Below, in pieces: positions 1 to 5,319 of a stretch of DNA of 5,319 bases. How positions within the stretch are numbered: position 1 is the first letter of the stretch; each line of letters opens with the position of its first letter. Position numbers and translations under genes: made by a program. The notes under the pieces were generated by a model that had not been told where the DNA came from, did not search any database, and saw only the letters and a program-made list of their open reading frames with translations. The DNA lies in NCBI GenBank assembly GCA_030634925.1, contig DAOVZV010000113.1, positions 1 through 5,319 of the forward strand, read 5' to 3'. This stretch comes from Sulfurovum sp. (GTDB lineage Bacteria > Campylobacterota > Campylobacteria > Campylobacterales > Sulfurovaceae).

Positions 1-1
1 A

Positions 2-172
2 AAAATAGAATTAAAAATAAAAAAACAAGGGAATCCAACAGGTTTAACTATATCAATAAGAAGTAGTTTAACAGGGGGAGACTTAACAACTAAATATGAA
101 TCAGGAAGCAGTATATCAACAACAGCAAATTGGCATGAATTTAATATACCAGATATAAGTGTCACTCCAGGT
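2..172 (+). CDS. Fragment of a surface/secreted protein beta-sandwich domain (both ends missing)
   Basis: The + strand frame starting at base 2 reads as a coherent domain fragment of 57 residues: IELKIKKQGNP, then LTISIRSSLTGGDLTT, then ANWHEFNIPDISVTPG. The alternating hydrophobic strands, the GNP turn, the 'S(L)TGxDL' turn and the closing 'F.IPDISVTPG' match, from memory, a repeated beta-sandwich domain found in archaeal and other extracellular proteins, where the next residues are usually a T/Q followed by YYIV. Here the frame continues after G (base 172) into antisense gltB, so the domain is cut one strand before its end. There is no start codon or signal peptide because the window begins inside the gene. 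The reading is A-rich and very Ser/Thr-rich, unlike the gltB next to it. I cannot name the protein. The domain assignment is pattern recognition without a search. Confidence 0.45.
151..172. other. Chimeric junction: about 22 bp shared by two unrelated genes
   Basis: Read on the - strand, this segment encodes PGVTLIS, a highly conserved GltB motif that is normally followed by PPPHHD. The codon just beyond it (148-150) gives Gly where the first Pro should be, and nothing GltB-like follows. Read on the + strand, it encodes DISVTPG, the expected end of the beta-sandwich strand, and sense is lost at the next codon (Phe, 173-175). Each gene is therefore credible right through this segment and wrong on one side of it. 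The overlap length is about that of a short assembly k-mer. An alternative is a real recombination at microhomology, which I think less likely. Confidence 0.65.
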
Positions 173-3075
173 TTTGTAAATCTCAATGAAGCTATCAGAG
201 GAGATACTTTACTCCCTGGTAACTGTCCACCCTCTCCTGGTTTTGCACCTTGGGCTACTTTGATTTGTATCTCTGTAGCTGAACGCAAGTATTCAGGAGT
301 CACACCAAATCGTCCTGATGCTACTTGTTTGATAGATGAGTTCTTTAGAGTTCCATATCTGCTAGACTCTTCTCCACCCTCACCTGAGTTTGATTTACCA
401 CCTATTGTATTCATAGCTACGGCTAGTGTCTCATGAGCTTCTGGTGATATAGACCCCATACTCATAGCAGCTGTTGAGAACCTCTTGAATATATCTGATA
501 ATGGCTCTACCTCATCTATAGATATGCTCTTCTTATCACTTTTGAGTTCAAAGAAGTCACGGATAAATTTCTTGTCTCTTTTGTTTACTAAGTCTTTTAG
601 TAGTTGATAATCTTCTGCTTTTCCACTGATAGATGACCTCTGAATTGCTGATATTGTAGATTTGGAGAAGTCATGGAACTCTTCACCTTTTTTGAATTTA
701 TAAAATCCACCTTTGTATAGAGGTAGTTTTTTGCTATCTCTATTGTCAAATATATCTGTAAATGCTCTAGCATGAGCTGTATTCATACGAGCTTCTATAT
801 CATCATAACCCAATCCTTTGAGTAGTCCGATACTTCCTTTGAAACAATCTTCTACTATATCACCACTAAGTCCAATCACATCAAATAGTTTGGAGTTTCT
901 ATAGCTTGATACAGTCGATATACCCATTTTTGACATAATCTTCATAAGTCCTGCACCAATAGCCCTACGAGACTTCTTGAGTATTACAGGCATATTTGCA
1001 TTCTCATCTTCAGCTCTTACGATATGTTCTATCGTATAGTAGAGAAGATAAGGGAATACAGAAGTAGCACCAAATCCAATCATACAAGCAGCAGAATGAG
1101 GGTCAAATACCTCACCAGTAACGGCTACTATACTTACAAGATGTCTAATCTCATTATCTAGTAGAAGTTGATTGAGTCGTCCTACTACCATAAGCATAGG
1201 CAAGGCTTTTTTATCCTCATTCATATCTTTGTCATTGAGTATAACAGTTCTGATACTATCATTTTTGACATCTGATATTATCTGCTCTACTAGAATATCC
1301 ATACTGCTCTTTATATCTGTTGTAAATGCTGTGCTGTATGTTCTGTATTTATAGACTTCTTGATACTTCTCATCTGTTGGATTACCAAACTCTTTGAGTA
1401 GTTGAAACTTCTCAGCAGACATAATAGGAGATACTGTTTTTAGTCTTCTAGCGTGTTGAGGAGAATCATCTAATATATTTTGAACTTCACCAAAACCTGT
1501 ATTTAGACTCATAACGATTTTTTCTCTAATAGGGTCTATTGGAGGGTTCGTCACTTGTGCAAATTTTTGCTTGAAAAAGTCTGTGAAGTTTCTCTGCTCT
1601 TTAGAGAATGCTGATATTGGAGTATCATCACCCATAGCACCAGTAGTCTCTTTGCCCTCGTGTATCATAGGCTTGATAACTTCTCTAATCACTTCTAGAG
1701 TATAGTTAAAAAATCTCTGCTTAGACTCCATCTCTGTTTTTGTCCCTGCCATATTTGTCACTACAACATCTGATGTATATTCTTGTAGATATGTCATCTT
1801 GTCATTTAGCCAATTACAGTATGGCTGTTTGGCTTTGATATAATCATCTATATCATTTGATTTGAGGACTTTACCATATTTGAGGTCAATCCCCATCATC
1901 TCACCAGATTGAAGTCTCCCTCGCTCAACTATATCTTCATCAGGAATATTCAACACTCCATACTCTGAAGAGATAAGTATTCTGTTGTCTGTAGTGATGA
2001 TATATTTAGCTGGTCTTAGTCCATTTCTATCTATTACACAACCGATATATCTACCATCAGTCATACTTACAGCAGCTGGTCCGTCCCACGCTTCAAAACA
2101 TGTACTTGCATACTCATAAAATGCTTTTAGTTCAGGGTTCATGTGAGGAGCATTGTGCCATGGAGCTGGTATCATAGAACGAGCTGACTTAAAGAAGTCC
2201 ATACCATTGATTTGTAAAAACTCAAAGAAGTTATCAAGACTAGCAGAGTCACTCATACCGTCTTGGATTACATCTATCAGTCTATCTATCTCATCTGCAC
2301 TAAATACTTCACTCTTGACACTTCTTATATTTTTGGCAACATTAAATCTATTTGCCGTTACAGAGTTAATCTCTCCATTATGAGCTATCATTCTAAACGG
2401 TTGAGCTAGTTTCCATTGAGGTAATGTATTGGTAGAAAATCTTTGATGAAATAGACAAAATGAGATTTTGAACTCCTCATTTGCCAAATCTTTGTAGAAC
2501 TCTTTGATATGCGTAGGCATTACAAGTCCCTTGTAAGAGACTACACTAGATGAGAATGATGGTATATAAAATGTATCATCATTTTTGAGTTTACTCTCTA
2601 TCTCTTTTCTTGAGAGATAGACCAATGCATCAAATCTCTCTGATGCCACAGCAGATGAAGCAGATACAAATATCTGTTTCATCATAGGCAAAGATGCCAA
2701 TGCTTGTTCACCTAAAGCCTCTACATCTACAGGTACATCTCTTGTATATATTACAGATAAGTCATTGTTTTCACAGACTCTCTTGATTACTCCAAAGTCA
2801 CTTTCGTTATTTGAAAAAACCATAGCTACAGCATATAGTTCAGGGAGTTCTATACCACTCTTCTGTGCCTCTTGCTTGAAAAATGATTTGGGAGTAGAGA
2901 GAAGTAGTCCAGAGCCGTCACCACTCTTGCCATCAGCTGCGATAGCACCTCTGTGCATCATCCTAGATAAAGAAGTAATAGCATCTTCCAAATTTTTGTG
3001 TGAAGGTCTGTTGTCGATTGAAGCTAAAAGTCCAAATCCACAATTATCCTTAAATGAAGTAAACAAATCTCTCAT
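151..3075 (-). CDS. gltB: Glutamate synthase large (alpha) subunit, C-terminal third missing
   Basis: GltB makes two glutamates from glutamine and 2-oxoglutarate in ammonia assimilation, normally with the GltD electron-donating subunit, in the cytoplasm. The frame is open from ATG 3075 with no stop. Residues 1-11 are a short propeptide and Cys12 (NCGFGLL) is the class-II glutaminase nucleophile. The amidotransferase domain runs to about residue 430, with GDGSG, the RFSTNTLPQW motif and HNGEIN at 232-237. The central domain (about 450-770) carries TGEVFDPHSAACMIGFGA. The FMN/synthase domain starts near 866 with MSMGSISPEAHETLA, then GEGGEE (898-903) and PGEGGQLPG (946-954). True sequence ends at Ser975, against about 1,480 residues in the family. 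The 3Fe-4S cysteines and the C-terminal beta-helix are therefore absent, as is the gltD often found nearby. The frame happens to stay open to base 1, but those 50 codons are not GltB. The gene is probably intact in the organism and cut by the bad join. Confidence 0.95.
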
Positions 3076-3083
3076 AAATATAG

Positions 3084-3088
3084 CCTTT
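3084..3088 (-). promoter_or_regulatory. Ribosome binding site of gltB
   Basis: AAAGG on the - strand, 8 bases before ATG 3075. It supports this start, which places the catalytic Cys at residue 12 behind a short propeptide, as is usual for GltB. Confidence 0.7.
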
Positions 3089-3110
3089 AAAGTTGTAATA
3101 AATGGTGAAG

Positions 3111-3116
3111 ATTATA
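3111..3116 (-). promoter_or_regulatory. Predicted gltB promoter -10 box
   Basis: A perfect TATAAT on the - strand (AAGTATAATCTTC). It predicts a transcript start near 3104 and a leader of about 28 bases. No -35 hexamer is visible at the proper spacing; the upstream DNA is instead AT-rich. This is the known pattern for the main sigma factor of Campylobacter and its relatives, where periodic AT tracts replace the -35 box. Confidence 0.55.
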
Positions 3117-3190
3117 CTTAAAGCTACCTTAAATCTCTATTAATCTAAATTATTACTATCTCTCTTATATTATCTTAAAATATATTGGAG

Positions 3191-3196
3191 TATAAT
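3191..3196 (+). promoter_or_regulatory. Predicted promoter -10 box of the amidase-folP operon
   Basis: A perfect TATAAT (GGAGTATAATAGATT) 29 bases before the amidase ATG, predicting a start near 3203 and a leader of about 23 bases. No -35 consensus is seen. The upstream 3130-3185 is made of spaced T- and A-rich runs, as in Campylobacterota promoters. It is divergent from the gltB -10 box, with about 74 bases between the two boxes, so the two promoters could share regulator sites, though I see no clear operator palindrome. Confidence 0.55.
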
Positions 3197-3213
3197 AGAT
3201 TACTAACTAAACA

Positions 3214-3219
3214 AAAGGA
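3214..3219 (+). promoter_or_regulatory. Ribosome binding site of the amidase gene
   Basis: AAAGGA, ending 6 bases before ATG 3226. Good match and spacing, fixing the start of the amidase. Confidence 0.75.
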
Positions 3220-3225
3220 ATCTCT

Positions 3226-4134
3226 ATGTCAAAAATTTTTAAGAAGCCAAAACGAAGAGTAGAACGAGTCTTTTTGCACTGTAGTGCATCTGATGTTCCA
3301 GCCCATGACAATGTAGCAACTATAAGAAGATGGCACAAAGATAGAGGTTTTAGTGATATAGGATACCACTTTTTTATCCACAAAAACGGTAAGATAAGCA
3401 AAGGTAGAGATATTGAGAAGAGTCCAGCAGCCCAAAAAGGAAACAATAAAAATACAATAGCTATATGCCTACACGGACTGCTAAAAGAGAAATTTACCAA
3501 AGCCCAATATAAAGCTGTAGGCAAACTATGCAAAGAGATAAACAATAGCTATTTCAAAAATATTAGCTTCCATGGACACAAAGAGGTATCTGCAAAAGCC
3601 TGTCCTGTCTTTGATTATAAGAAAGTTCTAAAGCTAGACAAATACGGCTCTTTGGGACTAGATAGTAGTATAGCAGTCGGTGTAGAGATTGGAGAAAACG
3701 GATTTGTAGAGTTAAATTACAAAGATACAGGCATAGAAGTAGAAAAACTACAAAAACTACTAAATATCGCCATAGACGGAGATTATGGTAAGAAGACTCT
3801 CAAAGCAGTCAAGGCATTCAAGAGTATTCACAATCTATATCCTAGTGGTATCGTCACCAAACAAGTGTGGGAACTACTTAGCAGACCAGTACTAGAAAAT
3901 ATCAGAGTGTTTGATGAGAATAAGTTACCAAATTTGCGTATAGGCTCACGAGGCAAGAGTGTGGAGTTCTTACAAGAGTTGCTATTTATCAAAGTAGATG
4001 GTATCTTTGGTGCAAATACTGGCAAAGCTGTCAAAGTATTTAAGTCCAAAAATGGTTATTATCCTAGTGATGTGGTCAAAGATTATATATGGAAACTACT
4101 ACTACAACTCAATAGAGTTGAACATTATGATTAA
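3226..4134 (+). CDS. T7-lysozyme-like N-acetylmuramoyl-L-alanine amidase with two peptidoglycan-binding repeats
   Basis: A 302-residue zinc amidase predicted to cut the bond between N-acetylmuramic acid and L-Ala of the stem peptide. Residues 12-131 follow phage T7 lysozyme (Amidase_2 family) closely: FLHCSAS, IRRWHKDRGFSDIGYHFFI and HGHKEVSAKACPVFD. By alignment from memory the zinc ligands are His18, His118 and Cys126, and the catalytic Tyr47 and Lys124 are both kept, so it should be active. Two PG_binding_1-type repeats follow, about 163-218 (IDGDYGKKTLKAVKAFKS) and 235-292 (VDGIFGANTGKAVKVFKS), each ending in W-LL. The N-terminus is lysine/arginine-rich with no signal peptide or membrane segment, as in phage endolysins, so the route to the periplasm is unclear. 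The start is supported by AAAGGA. The stop overlaps the next gene by 8 bases, implying translational coupling. It may be a domesticated phage or mobile-element enzyme; no other phage gene is visible here. Confidence 0.9.
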   Translation: MSKIFKKPKRRVERVFLHCSASDVPAHDNVATIRRWHKDRGFSDIGYHFFIHKNGKISKGRDIEKSPAAQKGNNKNTIAICLHGLLKEKFTKAQYKAVGKLCKEINNSYFKNISFHGHKEVSAKACPVFDYKKVLKLDKYGSLGLDSSIAVGVEIGENGFVELNYKDTGIEVEKLQKLLNIAIDGDYGKKTLKAVKAFKSIHNLYPSGIVTKQVWELLSRPVLENIRVFDENKLPNLRIGSRGKSVEFLQELLFIKVDGIFGANTGKAVKVFKSKNGYYPSDVVKDYIWKLLLQLNRVEHYD

Positions 4135-4615
4135 TCATATTAGGCAAAAGGTATTTTTGTCTATATTGATGGTTCTATTTCTCTCTTCTACTCTATACTC
4201 ATCATAACAGACAATAGAGGGTGGAGATATAACAGATGGACTAGATTTATCCAAAGTAGAGATAGGAGTAGATGATAAATATACTAGAATGGTATTTCAT
4301 GTCAACTATTGGGAGGGATATACCAACCCTCTAGCAAATACTCCATCTGATACGACAGGACACTATATATTCAAGCTTAGTGATGACAATCTAAGTATAG
4401 AAGCTATATTTTCTGGATTTAGAAGTGCATCATTTGAGTACCCTGATACGAACAACACTATCATAAAGAGTATTACACCTCTGATAGGAGAACTATATAA
4501 TGATGACTCTAGTCTATCATATCAAATCAAACTACGCAAACCAATAGGTATAAAAGTATTTACGCTAGAAAATCCTACTAGGATTATATTGGATAGTCAA
4601 ATTAGAGTATTATAA
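4127..4615 (+). pseudogene. Small exported AMIN-like domain protein, interrupted by an in-frame TAA at codon 27
   Basis: The reading frame begins at ATG 4127, inside the amidase stop region, with a weak AGAG site 9 bases upstream. It encodes a clean signal peptide: MINHIRQK, a hydrophobic core VFLSILMVLFLSS, then TLYSS. Codon 27 (4205-4207) is TAA. The same frame then continues without a stop for 135 codons, and no ATG, GTG or TTG occurs before ATG 4289. That ATG lacks a ribosome site and would give an unexported protein missing its first strands. The remainder is all-beta (LSKVEIGVDDKYTRMVFHV; SLSYQIKLRKPIGIKVF; ENPTRIILDS) and resembles AMIN or AMIN-like periplasmic domains, which bind cell wall and often accompany amidases. 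One base change (for example CAA to TAA) would explain the break. Sequence error, a recent pseudogene and stop readthrough remain possible. TAA ends other genes here, so a changed genetic code is unlikely. Confidence 0.7.
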
Positions 4616-4619
4616 AGAG
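4614..4619 (+). promoter_or_regulatory. Ribosome binding site deciding the GTG start of folP
   Basis: AAAGAG, overlapping the previous stop codon and 5 bases before GTG 4625. An in-frame TAA at 4622-4624 excludes any earlier start, and the first downstream ATG would remove 32 residues of the conserved N-terminal region, so GTG is the likely start. Confidence 0.6.
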
Positions 4620-4624
4620 AATAA

Positions 4625-5319
4625 GTGAATATATATAGATTAGCTCAAACAAAAGATAAAAAACAAGCACTCAAAGATTTGGGTGTACAGAGTGGTGGTG
4701 TGGAGATTATCTCCAAAAAGATGGAGCTTTTGACATTTTATATCAAAGACCTCAAAACTCCTGCTATCAATATACTCAAACAAGATGCACTAAGCATAGG
4801 AGCAGAGTTAGCTGTACCTAGTGGTGTGATAGTGTGTCAAAAACCTCTATATGACTGTATATTGATAGGCACACGCAAACATATAGAGATACTTTCTCGC
4901 AAAGAGTTAGCCCAACCATTTGGACTCAAAGATGTAGCGAAACAACTCAAACAACTACTAAAAACAACCCCCTATCCTACTCAAATTATGGGAATAATCA
5001 ATGCCAATGATGATAGCTTTTTTGATGGTAGTAGATTTGTAGGAGATGATGCCGTATCAGAGATAACAAATATGATAAAAGATGGAGCAGATATTATTGA
5101 TATAGGTGCTGTATCTTCAAGACCAAATGCCAAAGAGGTAACTAAAGATGAAGAACTTAAACGGATAATACCAATATGTGATAGCATCAAGAGAGACAAA
5201 CTATATGAAAGGGTGATATTTTCTATAGATAGTTATGTCCCTAGTGTAGTAGAATATGCTCTTCAAAGTGGATTTGGTATTATCAATGATATTACAGGTG
5301 CAGAAGATGATAATATCAT
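4625..5319 (+). CDS. folP: Dihydropteroate synthase, 3' end beyond the window
   Basis: FolP joins 6-hydroxymethyl-dihydropterin diphosphate and p-aminobenzoate to give dihydropteroate in folate synthesis; it is the sulfonamide target. The 231 residues present show an N-terminal extension of about 115 residues (including LKTPAINILKQDALSIGAEL), which I recall as typical of Campylobacterota FolP, then the TIM-barrel start. IMGIINANDDSFFDG at 121-135 matches the pterin-site signature IMGILNVTPDSFSDG, with the metal-binding Asn at 126. DIGAVSSRP at 159-167 matches DIGxxSTRP. IDSYVPSVVEYAL has Asp202, and IINDITG has Asn221, both pterin-site residues. The Lys and Arg-x-His motifs lie beyond the edge. 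It starts 9 bases after the preceding stop, so it is probably co-transcribed with the amidase and AMIN-like genes, although its function is unrelated. In some relatives I recall folP beside holB instead. Confidence 0.93.
   Translation, partial: MNIYRLAQTKDKKQALKDLGVQSGGVEIISKKMELLTFYIKDLKTPAINILKQDALSIGAELAVPSGVIVCQKPLYDCILIGTRKHIEILSRKELAQPFGLKDVAKQLKQLLKTTPYPTQIMGIINANDDSFFDGSRFVGDDAVSEITNMIKDGADIIDIGAVSSRPNAKEVTKDEELKRIIPICDSIKRDKLYERVIFSIDSYVPSVVEYALQSGFGIINDITGAEDDNI

Noticed and set aside
1172..1354. A 60-codon + strand open frame predicted to be strongly hydrophobic.
   Set aside because: Shadow of the gltB central domain; the apparent membrane protein is an artefact of reading Asp/Glu/Lys codons on the opposite strand.
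2153..2383. A 76-codon + strand open frame.
   Set aside because: Shadow of the gltB amidotransferase domain; no independent support.
2765..3121. A 118-codon + strand open frame opposite the start of gltB.
   Set aside because: It is antisense to conserved GltB sequence (Cys12, GDGSG) and its hydrophobic, Ser/Leu-rich content reflects the complementary strand.
3120..3185. Possible repeats or a hairpin in the TCTCT/TTAAT-rich intergenic DNA.
   Set aside because: The similar short words are low-complexity AT-rich promoter sequence; no inverted repeat long enough for a terminator or operator was found.
3207..3545. A 112-codon - strand open frame over the start of the amidase, with hydrophobic stretches.
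   Set aside because: It lies antisense to a well-recognised enzyme and covers the amidase ribosome site. Its composition is what the complement of a Lys-rich gene gives; no ribosome site or known motif was seen.
3998..4207. A 69-codon + strand frame starting inside the amidase and ending at the TAA.
   Set aside because: Only its last 26 codons, from ATG 4127, look real (the signal peptide); the upstream part is out of frame within the amidase.
4205..4207. Reassignment of TAA as a sense codon in this organism.
   Set aside because: TAA ends the amidase (4132-4134) and the AMIN-like frame (4613-4615), so it works as a normal stop; a local mutation or error is simpler.
4981..5199. A 72-codon - strand open frame inside folP.
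   Set aside because: Antisense to conserved FolP motifs; no ribosome site or recognisable protein.

Overview
The window is AT-rich DNA whose genes look like those of a Campylobacterota (epsilon-class) bacterium, probably a Sulfurimonas/Sulfurovum-type free-living member. That placement rests on four things: the heavy use of ATA, AGA and CTA codons, promoters with a good TATAAT box but no recognisable -35, the character of the GltB protein, and a FolP with an N-terminal extension of about 115 residues. The genus is inferred and not certain.

Layout. Bases 1 to about 150 do not belong with the rest. They encode, on the + strand, a piece of an extracellular beta-sandwich domain of a kind I associate with archaeal and other surface or secreted proteins. 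From about base 151 to 3075, on the - strand, runs a long uninterrupted gltB (glutamate synthase large subunit). It stops abruptly in the middle of the conserved PGVTLISPPPHHD motif. The segment 151-172 makes good sense in both genes at once, so the two are joined through about 22 shared bases. This looks like an assembly chimera at a contig end more than a biological rearrangement.

A 150-bp divergent intergenic region (3076-3225) holds a TATAAT box for each direction. To its right, three tightly packed + strand genes form an apparent operon. The first is a T7-lysozyme-like zinc N-acetylmuramoyl-L-alanine amidase with two peptidoglycan-binding repeats. The second is a small exported AMIN-like protein interrupted by an in-frame TAA exactly at the end of its signal peptide. 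The third is folP (dihydropteroate synthase), cut by the right edge.

Functionally the window combines nitrogen assimilation (GltB), cell-wall binding or hydrolysis (amidase plus AMIN-like protein) and folate synthesis (FolP). The two wall genes plausibly act on the same substrate; folP appears to share only their transcript. I found no RNA gene, insertion sequence, CRISPR array or convincing terminator. I do not see a new defence or mobile system here. The two points most worth checking are the join at 151-172 and the stop codon at 4205-4207.
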